NCBI GenBank assembly: GCA_003427395.1
Contig: BFEA01000639.1
Location: 651,103-685,335 of the forward strand
Reading direction: 5' to 3'
Source of the DNA: Chara braunii
Lineage: Eukaryota > Streptophyta > Charophyceae > Charales > Characeae
Length of the DNA stretch: 34,233 bases
Shown here piece by piece: positions 17,870 to 27,850 of the stretch (positions are counted from its first letter, which is position 1; the number at the start of each line of letters is the position of its first letter). The notes below the pieces were generated by a model that saw only the letters and a list, made by a program, of their open reading frames with translations, was not told the origin of the DNA and ran no database searches. A program made the translations under genes and the position numbers.

Positions 17870-19480
17870 GCGAAAACATATCCTCGAGGAATCCTTGTAG
17901 AGTCCTCGTGGCCCAGCCACTTCGTGCGCTAGTGCAAGGGACCTCACGAGGTCTCTTGGAGCTCAAGGATCCATTATAATCGGAGCGGCGAAGGCAGAAG
18001 TCGTCGGCAACTTTTTCTTTTCGGCTGCTAGTGGTCCATTGGTGTTCCGCCAGCGGCTGCACGGACATCTTCGAGCCTCAACGTTGGGATTTCAGGCGAC
18101 GGGTCTCCAACGGTTACTCTTGGAGGACAGCCATCACCGGGGTTTGTCTTCAATTGGGGTTGTCGTCGCGGTGCGTCCCGCCAGCTTCGTAGGGGTTAAA
18201 AGGTTGGGAAATTTGAATATTTTACCCGATCGCTCCCGCATCCCCACTCATTTCGGTGACGAAAAACGTTAGAGTGTGTGTGTCGTATGTTGTCCTCTAC
18301 CGTTTGCTCCCTTCATCGTCACCGTTTGGTGGACTTCCACTGTCGTCGTGGAGTTACGACCCTTTCGTAGTCGCGATTTTGCTTGTCGCGGTCCTCCAGT
18401 TCCACGTATGCATCCTCGGTAGGGTGCCTGGGCGTACATGCAGCATCACCTCTGCAAGATGGCCTTCACCTTGTCTACATCATCATCGTTATTGGATCTT
18501 GCCGTCTCACCTCTGCAGGCTCGCCTCCACGAGATGACCACCGTCATCTTCATCGTGTGTGTCCTCCTCAACGCAAGTGTCATGGCTTCCGCTCTGCCCA
18601 CCCTGTCCATTAGGACTTATCATTGTCGTTTCTCCCGCATCGTTGTCTCCCACAACTCCCATCACCTCTGACATCCTCTGGCCATCGTTGGTGTGGTCAT
18701 GACCATCGCCATCACGTGAGCTGACATCACCATCTCGAATTTCACTAGGCACTTTGTGTGGTCATCATCAACGTCACCATCACTATCGCGTGCTGCCTGT
18801 CACCCTCGAAACCCGCACTTGTGGATCATTGTCGTCGTGGTCGTTTGCCCCCCTAATTTCACGCAATCGGACGATCGTCGTCCGTGAAGACCAGCATTGC
18901 AGCTGCTGGCGTCACCCATGGAAGAATGCTGCAACCCATGGCGCATCAAACCTCCAGTACACCTCGGTGATGGCCACGATACCCAACCCTTTGACCGGGA
19001 CTTGATGCAACCGGAGGCTCCGCGCACGGATCTGCGCTCTCATTTCGCCCAATGCGCTCTACTGCTGACAACGAAAGAGCACGGCCGTCACGGTCGCTGC
19101 CACGACCGTCTTCTCGGTCGTCGTCAACTTCACACGTCCATCATCACCGCTGCTCTCCATCCGCACGCGTGTTGCAATGCTCATCAACTACAAAATTGCA
19201 ATAGCCTACAAATTCGCCACCACCACGGTAACCTTAACGGAGTCAGTGCCAAGTCGCAGACATGCACTCGACTCCACACATACCCGCAGTGATAGGAGGA
19301 GATGATGGCAATAGACCTTCGGGGGGCGCTCACAAATTTGTAATGACTTATGGCGACTCCACTACACCGTTGCAAATGCCCATTTCCACCGTCGCCAGTA
19401 TGGACGTCACGTGCCCCGCATCGCCGTCGTCACGTCCAACACCCAATTTCATTTTTCGAACAGAGAGGTCCATTGCTTTC
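17870..19480. other. 1.6 kb unassigned, C/T-rich, no gene recognised
   Basis: The DNA is rich in TCATC/CGTCGTC-type trinucleotides. Many frames of 70-130 codons are open on both strands at once (for example 18897-19292 plus), with His/Arg/Thr/Ser-rich products and no family motif. Overlapping openness on both strands points to compositional bias. It might be decayed coding DNA with a triplet bias. Confidence 0.4.
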
Positions 19481-19820
19481 TAAGGTTTTTTTTTTTACCC
19501 GTCACCGGCGCCTTTCAAATTTTCCCGCCTTTGGCAGCTGGACCACACCGTCGGGAGCCGGACATCACCCAATGGACCAAGGCATTTCACCCCCCGCAGC
19601 CGACTATAATAATATTATTATGAAAATGGCCAACGGGGGCCAAAAGGAATCATCCTCGGGAGACCACCCCGAGGACAGGTGGAACGATGGCGGGAATTTC
19701 CTTCAAAACACCGAAAGAAACTTCCTTCGGCCCCGAGGGTGCCACATGGAGTGCCTAAAGGAGCCCCTATGTGTGGACAAAAAGGTCGACAAAAACAAAA
19801 CAAAAAGTCGTGTGTTCTAA
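19481..19820. other. no gene; short dyads resembling a MITE interior
   Basis: CCTCGGGAGACCACCCCGAG and CTTCCTTCGGCCCCGAGGG occur at 19640-19760. They are reminiscent of the CCTCGG/CCGAGG dyads inside the element at 29860-30298. Confidence 0.35.
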
Positions 19821-20077
19821 GGGCCTTGTTCGACACCACTAGAGAACCCTAGAGTCTCAAGTGCGCCCTAACCTGAAAATCGTGATTGAAAAATACTTGC
19901 TGCAATCTTCGGTCCATGTGCACTTCATAAAATACTTGAAACGGCCGCACTTGAAACCGAACTCGGTGTTCACAATCAAACAGAAACAGAAAACAGAAAA
20001 CAGACAGGGGGGAAACCGGTAAGCGCTCGGTAGCGCCACATTAGCGCTAAGGCAGTGCTAATTCGTTCTCGAATTAG
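19821..20077. repeat. possible MITE end and hairpins
   Basis: GGGCCTTGTTCGACACCACT at 19821-19840 is nearly the reverse complement of the sequence ending at 28572 (AGTGGTGTCGAACGAGGCCC). The palindrome TTAGCGCTAA (20041-20050) and the perfect hairpin CTAATTCG-TTCT-CGAATTAG (20058-20077) follow. Paired ends of one element could not be located. Confidence 0.4.
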
Positions 20078-20180
20078 TGGAGTCTTAGCGCTCCACGACC
20101 GACCGACGCTTGGCGGGAAAGTACACTAGTCAAAGTCGTGTGGCCACGCGGTATGGAAAGGCTGGGGTCTCGAATGGAAG

Positions 20181-20212
20181 AAGACATAGCTCAGATAGCT
20201 GAGCTATGTCTT
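20181..20212. repeat. perfect 13-bp hairpin
   Basis: AAGACATAGCTCA, loop GATAGC, TGAGCTATGTCTT. It shares the core TAGCTGAG with the hairpin at 30440-30473. No gene is adjacent. Confidence 0.65.
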
Positions 20213-21043
20213 TGATTGCTCATATCCGAACCTCTCCTTGAGTGAGACTTGAGAGGGAGTGCCTTTGCACTCAAGGATAGGGGCCCCAGGCGACTTCCTC
20301 CTTCGTCTCACCTCTCACTTCACTAATTTTCTATCCTTGGAAATTACCGAAATGTTTCCTCTTCAAACCCTAATATTGGTTATTGCAACATCATGTTGAT
20401 TACTCGTGCCCGCAAAAGCAGGCTCGAGTATCAGGCACAGACAACCATTGGGAGCGGTGGACCGAGATCTACAAGGGCAACTACTGGAAGAATGATTCGG
20501 ACGGCGTCGCGGAGGGCAGTAAGAGAGCCTGCAGCAATGGTGGGAGCGTGTCGGAAGATTTCAAAACAAGAGCTCTAATCTCGTTATGGGATCTTGTGGA
20601 ACAGGAGCTTTGAGGCTCTGCTTTTGGTGCTCGGAGACAGATGCATTCATTGGCTTTCCTTTTCTTATGCTTAGTATCTGACCGTAGCCTTTGCTAATGG
20701 GTAGTTAGATCCCCTGACATCATGCATCTACTGGACATAGTGTGTTAGGTTTATGGGCTGTGTGGTTTCTTACACTGATAGAAGCTCTGTTTACTCTGTT
20801 GTATTTTAGGGTAATGATTGAGGTTGCTGTCGCTTGAATTTCCTGGGCAGTTAAATTCTCCCCTGGCGTTAATACTACATATTTTGCCTATAGTGTTTCA
20901 CACTTAGAAACACATACTAGAATGGACACAGTAATGGGTCATCTCAATACGCTTATGCAGTAAGCTCCTACTAAGCTGGATAATTAGGTTTTAGTAGATG
21001 CCACAATCGATTAACGTGGCTACAACAACTTAAAGATGAGAGA
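20213..21043. other. no gene recognised
   Basis: A 76-codon frame (20383-20613) has no motif. The rest is ordinary A/T-leaning sequence without clear repeats. Confidence 0.4.
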
Positions 21044-21300
21044 GGAAGTAATTCTTGAGTGGTTCAGGGTGAAACTTATGGAGCCACCAGTAGCGGTGCC
21101 ACCTTGAGCAAGGAGAGTGGCATGAGGGGCAGTGGGAACGCTACAGGTAGGGAGGAAAAGAGAGAACCGGTGAAGAGCAAACTTGAGGTGTATCCATTGG
21201 GCGCGTGGTGGGAAACCCGTCTTGGCAGCTCAGGCTCTTTACAGTGTTGTGGACAATGAGGATGAAAAGTTTGCCCTGATAGAGCTGAGGGAACCATGAT
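21044..21300. repeat. dispersed repeat, copy 1 (pair with 27600-27850)
   Basis: From GAGGAAGTAATTCTTGAGTG onward this matches 27600 onward over about 200 bases, including GAGGGGCAGTGGGAAC, GAGAGAACCGGTGAA and GTGTATCCATTGGGCGCGTG. A further head of the same repeat (GGGAAGTAAGTTAGAGTAGT) appears at about 21620. The minus strand of both copies gives LPRRVSHHAPNGY, but surrounding frames disagree, so I treat it as a non-coding repeat. Confidence 0.65.
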
Positions 21301-21330
21301 GGATGATAAATTTAGTTGCTATGTAACCGT

Positions 21331-21561
21331 CATTTCGTCAAAATGGACATCTTTTATTTTTTGAACGAAATTGAAACCGAGTTTTTTGGCCGAAAACTCG
21401 TCAAAATTTGTTGTTCTTGAGGGTCCAGCGTTTTACAAACGCTGGACCTCCTGGATGTACATGAACCTGGCTTGAGACCAACAAATTTTGACGAGTTTTC
21501 GGCCAAAAAACTAAGTTTCAATTTCGTTCAAAAAATAAAAAATGTCCATTTTGACGAAATG
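21331..21561. mobile_element. foldback/MITE-like element, copy 2
   Basis: Same family as 16926-17258, 231 bp. The outer ends CATTTCGTCAAAATGGACAT and ATGTCCATTTTGACGAAATG match for about 20 bases. The arms are conserved to AATTTGTTGTTC, but the right half of the palindromic centre is missing, so the loop is shorter. It lies between two heads of the 21044-type repeat. No target-site duplication was evident. Confidence 0.85.
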
Positions 21562-21806
21562 GTCATTATGTCTGCAGTTGCTTTGAGAAGGTCGCGGTAG
21601 TAGTTCACAAATAGAAGAGGGAAGTAAGTTAGAGTAGTTCAGGACAGGCTAGCGCCCTGATGCCGGCAGACTGGCGAGGCCCGGTCCTCCTGGCTAGACT
21701 AGCGCCTGGGGAGAGGAACTCCCCGGTTGCTGGGCCTGTGACGCGCACCCGGCAGATGCCCTCGACTCTTTGATTGACCACGTGGCACCTGCTGTAGGTG
21801 TCGTGA
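21562..21806. other. no gene recognised
   Basis: It includes a partial head of the 21044-type repeat (about 21615-21650) and a GC-rich segment without a motif. Confidence 0.4.
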
Positions 21807-22586
21807 ATGACCGACGACGCGCGGACAGGGGTTGCGCCAGCCGTGGAAACGATGAGCACACGAATAGGGGCACACTTTTTCGGGTTAGAGAGGGGGTTGG
21901 TGGGGGAGATACATCATAGAGATACATCTTTTGACATGGTTGATGACGTCTGGATCAGAGAGGATGATGGCAAAGATGATGTGGATGTGATCAATTACTT
22001 TGCATTTCTTAGCGCCGTCTACGTGGACGGGGGAAGTGGGGTGGATGAGCAGGTGGAAGAAGATGTCGTCAACTTTGACACTGATGAGGACGATGACACA
22101 CTTTTTTACACAGACGATGACGTCGGCCAGTGAGAGGTTCAAGTTGATGCCATTGGGCAAGATGAGGGCGATGTGGCCAAATACTATGCACATCTTACCG
22201 CGGTCTACTTTGACACTGATGAGGACGGCGACATGCTTTTTTACATGGACGATGACGTCGGCCAGTGAGAGGTTGATGGGCAAGATGAGGGCGATGTGAC
22301 CAAATACTATGCACATCTTACCGCGGTCTACGAGGATGGGGGAAGCAGGGAGGATGAGCAGGTGGGAGAAGACGCCGTCAACTTTGACACTAATGATGAT
22401 GGCGATATACATTTTTTCCCGCATGATGACGACTGCCAGCGAGAGGTTGATGGGCAGAATGAGGGCGATGTGGCCAAACACTTTGCACATCTTACCGCGG
22501 TCTACAAGGATGGGGGATTGCAGGATGATGAAGACTTCGTGCTGCAGGGGGATGGTGACCAGCCGGAGGTGGGGGAGGAGGAATAG
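21807..22586 (+). pseudogene. acidic tandem-repeat reading frame with two in-frame stops
   Basis: One plus frame runs through 780 bases with TGA only at 22131-22133 and 22266-22268. It encodes an Asp/Glu-rich repeat of the form EVDGQDEGDVAKYYAHLTAV followed by an acidic block and DDDVGQ. The GATGTG anchors lie at 21984, 22170, 22293 and 22467, so the spacings 186, 123 and 174 are all multiples of three. Both stops fall where the next unit has CGA after CAG, consistent with C-to-T change at a CpG. The opposite strand is open without a stop from 22490 to 21885 (201 codons, hydrophobic repeats such as FGHIALILPINLSLADVI). Which strand was coding is undecided. Confidence 0.4.
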
Positions 22587-23047
22587 GGTCTATGTAGAAG
22601 CGGGGGTTAACGTGGATAAGGAACAAAGAATGGGTAAGTTTGGCGAGAAAGAGGCGGGCAACTACAGTAACAACATTTACAACGGTTACCGTATTAACAA
22701 TGATAATACCATCAACAACAACAACTTCAATGGGGGGGTTGGTGGATGGTGGGAGAATCCGAGGATGAGCCCATTTCAGGTCCGCACCGAGACTGCCACT
22801 CATCTGCAGCAGTGGGATGGGTGACCGGGCAGAGGAGTGGGAGGTTGCGCATGGGATCATGGCAGAGGCGGTGGCTGCCGTGGAGGACAGGCAGGTGATG
22901 GGCGAGACCAGTGACAATGGTGGGAGGGCTGACAACACTAACGACAAAACAACAACAACATGGTGATCACAGCAGGGGTGGTGGCTGTAGTGGGTGAGAG
23001 GCAGGTAATGAGTGAGATTGGTGAGAAAGGTGGGGAGGCTGCCAACG

Positions 23048-23048
<1 letters not shown>
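22587..23048. other. no gene; triplet-rich sequence
   Basis: AAC-rich stretches (22650-22735, 22930-22965) alternate with GGTGGTGG/GAGGCAGGT segments. GAGGCAGGTGATGGGCGAGA and GAGGCAGGTAATGAGTGAGA (about 22885 and 22995) are an imperfect 108-bp-spaced duplication. No protein family is visible. Confidence 0.45.

Positions 23049-23094
<46 letters not shown>
23049..23094. repeat. (AAC)n microsatellite
   Basis: About 15 uninterrupted AAC triplets. Confidence 0.95.
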
Positions 23095-23095
<1 letters not shown>

Positions 23096-23452
23096 GGGGA
23101 GAGATGCCGCCAACAGCGAAGAGAGAGGGAACTACGACCTGGTTCAACAAAAAAAATGTGGCTGGTTTTCGAGCAATATTTATCGTATTTCATCTCAAAT
23201 TTATTCAAAAGATTAACAACTCTTCTATTGTTATTCCACAAGGGTTCCCTCGTTTCATCAAGAATCCAAGCAAATCAACATTCGGTCATCGGTCAATCTA
23301 GGGACGTCAAAAATTTCAACAGAATGATCAACATTGAACTATTGTTGAAATGTTGAAGATCCGTTGTTGAAAAATAGTTGATCTGTTGTTGATCAATATG
23401 AATCGGAGGTGACAAAAAAAAAAATGGTGAAGCCTAATAAATATATGTTTAT
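23095..23452. other. no gene recognised
   Basis: A/T-leaning DNA with repeated GTTGA/GTTGTTGA motifs (23300-23390). Confidence 0.45.
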
Positions 23453-23508
23453 ATATATATGTATAATATATATATATATATATATCATGTATATATATAT
23501 ATATATCA
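23453..23508. repeat. (AT)n microsatellite
   Basis: Two (AT)n runs separated by CATGT. They are able to form cruciforms. Confidence 0.9.
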
Positions 23509-23829
23509 TACTATAATCATAATTGAAAATTACTTGATCAACTACAGGCAATGAAGAAGAGGACAAGAAATGAAGGGCTGCAACATTATGTTTCAACGAA
23601 GTTTCACCGACTCACCCGAAGGCTGATTCCCCTGATTCAAATATATATCCTGCATTAGAAAGACTTCATTGAACTGTATGAACAAGTCTTCTCTTGGATA
23701 GTATTCAAAGTCCATTCCACATTTGCTTGCCACAACTAACAACATCTCTCTCTCAGATAAGGTGGTGTAGGCTGTAAGGTTGTGTTATCCTTGGGCCACC
23801 AGGTCAATGTGCGATTGGATCCCTTGTTT

Positions 23830-23945
23830 ATAACCCTTGCACGATCCAATCCCTCATTCACCCAAAGGGGAGCAGACCCTTGCACGACTGGATCCTTCAT
23901 GGGTGAGCAGACCCTTGCACGACTGGATCCTTCATTCACCCAAAG
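23830..23945. repeat. three imperfect 34-50 bp units
   Basis: CCCTTGCACGA(T/C)(C/T)... with GATCCTTCAT(T/G) recurs at about 23837, 23877 and 23911. The flanks GGTGGTGTAGGCTGTAAGGTTG (partly, 23761) and GTGGTGTAGGTCATTAGGTTG (partly, 23945) are also alike, so the block may be a small duplicated unit. Confidence 0.6.
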
Positions 23946-24033
23946 TGGTGTAGGTCATTAGGTTGGTATCCCAGTATGTACATATATATATTTATTACTT
24001 TCACACTATACTTCTTTAAGAAAAGAAACTCTG

Positions 24034-24035
<2 letters not shown>

Positions 24036-24064
<29 letters not shown>

Positions 24065-24073
24065 GATAGATAG

Positions 24074-24152
<79 letters not shown>

Positions 24153-24162
24153 NCTAGATGTG

Positions 24163-24222
<60 letters not shown>
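24036..24222. repeat. (GATA)n/(GA)n with embedded N and partial adapter
   Basis: GATA repeats pass into (GA)n. At 24153 an N is followed by CTAGATGTGTATA (24154-24166), 13 bases identical to the centre of the Nextera junction, and (GA)n resumes. The run was almost certainly joined from two unresolved ends. Arg/Glu or Ser/Leu peptides here are shadows. Confidence 0.9.
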
Positions 24223-24225
<3 letters not shown>

Positions 24226-24343
24226 GGAATCCACAACTGTACGTCTATTCAAGTTAGGGCTTGTGAAGGGGGATTTGGGGTTGATGGGATCGGACGAAAT
24301 GGGAGGCGAGAGCGCGTGGGACGACATCAACAGCGACGACAAT
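24223..24343. other. no gene; unique bridge between microsatellites
   Basis: GGTGGAATCCACAACTG and a GGGGTTGATGGGATC-type segment lead into (AAC)n. No feature was recognised. Confidence 0.4.
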
Positions 24344-24380
24344 TACAACAACAACAACATCGACAACAAAAACAATAATT

Positions 24381-24418
<38 letters not shown>

Positions 24419-24420
24419 AA
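24344..24420. repeat. (AAC)n microsatellite with interruptions
   Basis: AAC/AAT/GAC triplets with a core of about 14 AAC. It has the same Asn/Asp triplet style as 13.6 kb and 22.7 kb. Confidence 0.9.
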
Positions 24421-24888
24421 CAGCAACAGGACGTGGGGCTTCTGGTTGAAGGTTGCCACAATGACGGTGGGAGAGTAAATGACGGGGGGGCTGGTGAGGT
24501 GGGATTTGAGGTTGAAGGTGAAATCTACCGTTTTCCCCCATTCCTACCTGGTGTTTCATTCTGATGATCCGTTTGCTCTTTTTTGGCTTTGGGTGGGATT
24601 TGGATAGATGTTCTTCTCTCAACTCGCATAATCTCAAAACTCTTACTCTCATACTCTCATACCCTCAACTCTTATTCACGCGGCCTCTTATTCGTGTGGC
24701 CTCATGAAGGGTTTGATGATTATGTTTTGATGTTACGTTTTTCTTTCTGATTGATTCCTTGTTTAGGGTGGGGTGAGCTACGTGTTTCAGACGTTATCAT
24801 CTCCACACAACATTGAATAGGGGATAAGTGCTTTATCAGCAGAAGGGCAACTCTTCCCCTGTGAGAAGGGAAGTAATCACCAAAAAAC
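24421..24888. other. no gene recognised
   Basis: It contains a small tandem of CTC(A)TACTCTCAT(A)CCCTC around 24640-24670. No motif otherwise. Confidence 0.45.
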
Positions 24889-24929
24889 AAATAAACAAAC
24901 AAACAAACAAACAAACAAACAAACAAACT
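24889..24929. repeat. (AAAC)n microsatellite
   Basis: About nine AAAC units with a few changes at the right end. Confidence 0.9.
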
Positions 24930-25107
24930 AACTAACAAACTATGATGGGGCACTAGAGGGTAGGTCTTTTAATCACCAGTGGAGATAATTGGCTTGGGCC
25001 TTCTGGCTGGTTGCAGAAGCGGCTGCGTGCTTTCCAGCTCGTGGCGGGTGTTAGGAGCTGGGTACTGCTCCCCACATAGAGAGCAAAGTTGACCAGAGTA
25101 GGAAGGC

Positions 25108-25241
25108 TTTTTTTTTTTTAACAATCCACCTGTGTCAACAGCTAGGAGTGATGGGAAGAGCATAAACTCCTACCTATCATACAGGGGGCCCCAATCTATT
25201 GGTGGGGAGCTACACCTGCTGGAAAGCGGGTCCAGCGTCCC
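25108..25241 (-). mobile_element. SINE-like repeat, copy E
   Basis: On the minus strand it runs from GGGGACGCTGGACCCGCTTTC through CAGCAGGTGTAGCTCCCCAC to an A-tract (T-tract at 25108-25119). The middle differs from copy A, so family members share the head and the A-tract but vary inside. Orientation is opposite to copies A, B and D. Confidence 0.6.
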
Positions 25242-25506
25242 CTGAGGTACATAATTGCAGATTGGAAAACACATCGCATACTGAGAACCGGAACTCCTCA
25301 AGTGCCTCTTCACCTGAAACCAGGCGCCAGATCAACATGTAGACCAGAATAGGAAGGCTGAGATTCACTAGGGAGAATATGGGGAGGACGGGAATCCAAA
25401 CCACAACCCTTAGCGTCTCATGTTGAGAAGGTGCATATGGAACTGGATGTAGACAAGAGGTTAGGTAGTCGGAGGTATATGAGAGAAGAATATAGCGTAG
25501 AAAAAA
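25242..25506. other. no gene recognised
   Basis: No motif or clear repeat was found. Confidence 0.4.
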
Positions 25507-25615
25507 AAGAAGAAGGGGTAACTAGGGCGCAGTCACAAAAGCAGTTTCTAAATACATTTCAAACTGCGTTTTAGCAGTCTAGTCAGGGCCCGAGTTTCAA
25601 ATGCAGTCGAAACTC
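25507..25615 (-). repeat. GGGCCCTGACTGAACTGC family, copy 3
   Basis: The minus strand reads CTCGGGCCCTGACTAGACTG, then AACGCAGTTTGAAATG, and continues to CTGCGCCCTAGTTACCCC, matching copy 2 at 16626. It also carries a hairpin GAGTTTC...GAAACTC beside the head, as copy 1 does. Confidence 0.55.
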
Positions 25616-25779
25616 TGTTTTGCAGAAAAGTCACACCGCGACCTTTACCACACTTACAGGTGTTCGCAGGTGGGCACCAACCACTGCCCTCTGAGGTACT
25701 TGTGACGTAAAGCGAAGTGGAAAATATATGTAGATATAGATATATGGAGCAGTTCTTTGAGACTGCGTTACTGAACGAC

Positions 25780-25780
25780 N
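25780..25780. other. single-N join
   Basis: The N lies exactly where recognisable LINE sequence begins on the right. The left neighbour has no LINE similarity that I can see, so this may be an assembly join. Confidence 0.7.
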
Positions 25781-26178
25781 GCTGTGTTCTCACCATAGAC
25801 CACGTCCGAGTAGAAGGGGAATAAAGGATGGAACTGCTCAAAACACACTTCCAAATGGAAATCTCACACCGGTGGCAGTCAACCAAGCAGGTACTTGATT
25901 CGCTCCATAGTCCCAAGGACATCCGGGAACGGTTACTTCAGTTCTCTAGAGACTGGCTGGGGGGGATCCGGGAAGGATGGGTAGCGGAAGTAATTTGGAC
26001 AGGGGACTGGGAATGTGGGAAAGAAAGGGAGGAGACACAAGTCAAGGATGTTCCACGGGACTACCACCTGAGGTTCAAGGAGTGGCTGTCGATCAATCCA
26101 TGCATCCCCATGAGACCTGCAGAGGAGTTCCCTGACCCCTTCCCTCCCCACCCGGGTTCCCTGGATATACGTTTGTAA
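25781..26178 (+). pseudogene. second LINE ORF2 3' end (degenerate)
   Basis: The frame CVLTIDHVRVEGE, stop at 25822-25824, then a frame open to 26178 aligns with the tail of the main LINE: RDWLGGIREGWVAEVIWTG corresponds to KNWLGGEREGWVAEVKWTG, and PMRPAEEFPDPFPPHPGSL to PLRPTQDFTDPFPPNPLSL. It reads through the site where the main copy has TGA. Only about 130 codons of ORF2 are present; the RT and zinc finger are missing, cut at the N or by 5' truncation. Same orientation as the main LINE. Confidence 0.75.
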
Positions 26179-26778
26179 ACCTCCGCCCATCCAAAACCTC
26201 ACTTTCTTCGCAAAGCCGCCTTTTCCTCTTTTGCTTCTCCCTGAGGGGGGTGGTTTTTGCAGCATGGCCAGAGAGATGGGAGGAGGTCGGCGACGGCGGC
26301 AGAATGGGATAAGGCCTCAAGAACAATCCAGATCAGGAAAGTGACTAGGGTTGGGGCGGGAGGGACCAGGACGTAGCAGTGGAAAGCTGGCGCCGAATTC
26401 AGGATGAAGGGGTCCCCCCGGCCCCCTAACTGCCGGGGGATATGGGAAAGATTCTCCTACAAGTTCAGGATGTAAAGAAGAGAGGGCCAACACTCTGATA
26501 CAGCAGGAAGGATGACAGCTGGCTGCACTCGACAGATGGCTGCATGGTTGCAAGATTGCAAGGGGATTGTTCCAGGAAGGACTGGGTGACGGGAGGACCC
26601 ACTGGTGCCCCCCGGTGGCTCCTCCCGGCGGCTCCTCCCGGCCCCTGATCAGAGGAAGAGATATAGAAGGGGAAGGGTAACAGCTGGACTCCTGCTACTA
26701 GCCTGCCCTCGGGGCCTTCAGATAAGGGACGGCTGGTTTGGTTCTGGAGCCCAGAGCAGTGGCAGGTTTTCTCCGATA
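26179..26778. other. probable LINE 3' UTR, no gene
   Basis: It contains the 19-mer CCACTGGTGCCCCCCGGTG at about 26598-26616 shared with 11510-11528, followed by GGCTCCTCCCGGC repeated twice. No protein was recognised. Confidence 0.4.
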
Positions 26779-26797
26779 AAAAAAAAAAAAAAAAAAA
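26779..26797 (+). repeat. poly(A) tract, possible retroposon tail
   Basis: About 19 A residues after TCTCCGAT. This may be the 3' end of the second LINE copy or of a separate short retroposon. Confidence 0.5.
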
Positions 26798-26918
26798 TCA
26801 CCCTCCCAATGTTTTTCCTCCAATAGGTCCTGCTCAGTCAATCCCCTGTATTCCAGGGTAATCAATGCTGGCAGGAGTGTCTTCTGATGTTCCCTGACTA
26901 CATTCTGTATATGGGACC

Positions 26919-27055
26919 TTTTTTTTTTTTTTTTAATTAAAAAAGGGCCCAGTGCCCAAGGCTGATATTACCAATAAGAAAATTGAGGCCGGGGTCCTCA
27001 CAGTCTACCCGGAGTGACCAAACCGACCTTGCTGAGAACCGGGCTCAGCGTCCCT
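26919..27055 (-). mobile_element. SINE-like repeat, diverged copy F
   Basis: The minus strand begins GGGACGCTGAGCCCGGTTCTC and ends GGGCCCTTTTTTAATT plus an A-tract (T-tract at 26919-26934). Head and tail match the family; the interior does not. Confidence 0.45.
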
Positions 27056-27599
27056 CATATGATGGCAACGATGAAAAAGATGATGGTGATGATGAGCTAA
27101 GGATGATGATGATTAGTGTATATAGAAAATAATAATATAGAAGACAATGCGATATCAGTAATTCTGGCCTCCTAATTCCAGAACAACTCCTAGCCCTCCC
27201 TGTACCAGGACATTGCATCTCAGAGACAGTACCAACCTAACCAACGTCAACCATAGCCGACCTCTTCTCGCCACCTAGATTATCCCCGGCCCCAAAGGTT
27301 GTCAAGGCAGGCCCCCCCAGTTCGCCACTAGATTGCCTTCCTCCCTCAGCAAACCCCAGATCTCTCTACAAGGCCTCACACTCCTGCCATTTGCAGGTTA
27401 CAGGGCAATGCCCCAGCTCCGGCCAGCGTCGTTCTGGCATCGGCAAACCAGGGGCACAGAACAAAGCAACTCTGTAGATATCAGTCCAGGTTCGACCATC
27501 TCTGAAATCCTATATCCCGAATGAGGAAGAAGGCCATATGCTGCCAAAAATTTCAGAACACCAGAAGGCTCTTGCCCAAATTCACCAACAGAATCTGAT
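27056..27599. other. no gene recognised
   Basis: A short (GATGAT)n (27058-27115) is followed by Pro/Ser/Thr-rich frames without motifs. Confidence 0.4.
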
Positions 27600-27850
27600 G
27601 AGGGAAGTAATTTAGAATAGCTCAGAGTGAAGTCCATGGAATTACTAGTAGAGGTGCCACCTTGAACAGTGGGAGTGTGATGAGGGGCAGTGGGAACTCT
27701 ACTGGCCGGAAGGAAAGAGAGAACCGGTGAAAGCAAACTTGAGATGTATCCATTGGGTGCGTGGTGAGAAACCCGTCTTGGCAAGCTCAGGCTCTTCACA
27801 GTGTTTCAGACAGTGAGAGATGTATCCGTTGGGTGCGTGGTGAGAAACCA
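27600..27850. repeat. dispersed repeat, copy 2 (pair with 21044-21300)
   Basis: Collinear with 21044-21300. It has an extra internal duplication: GAGATGTATCC(A/G)TTGGGTGCGTGGTGAGAAAC occurs at about 27749 and 27817 (given split as GAGATGTATCC and TTGGGTGCGTGGTGAGAAAC). Confidence 0.65.

Noticed and set aside
18897-19292. 131-codon ORF as a host gene
   Set aside because: It has His/Thr/Arg-rich composition, overlapping open frames on both strands and no motif.
24036-24222. Arg/Glu and Ser/Leu repeat proteins on either strand
   Set aside because: They are shadows of (GA)n/(TC)n microsatellites, also at 29562-29683 and 31628-31787.
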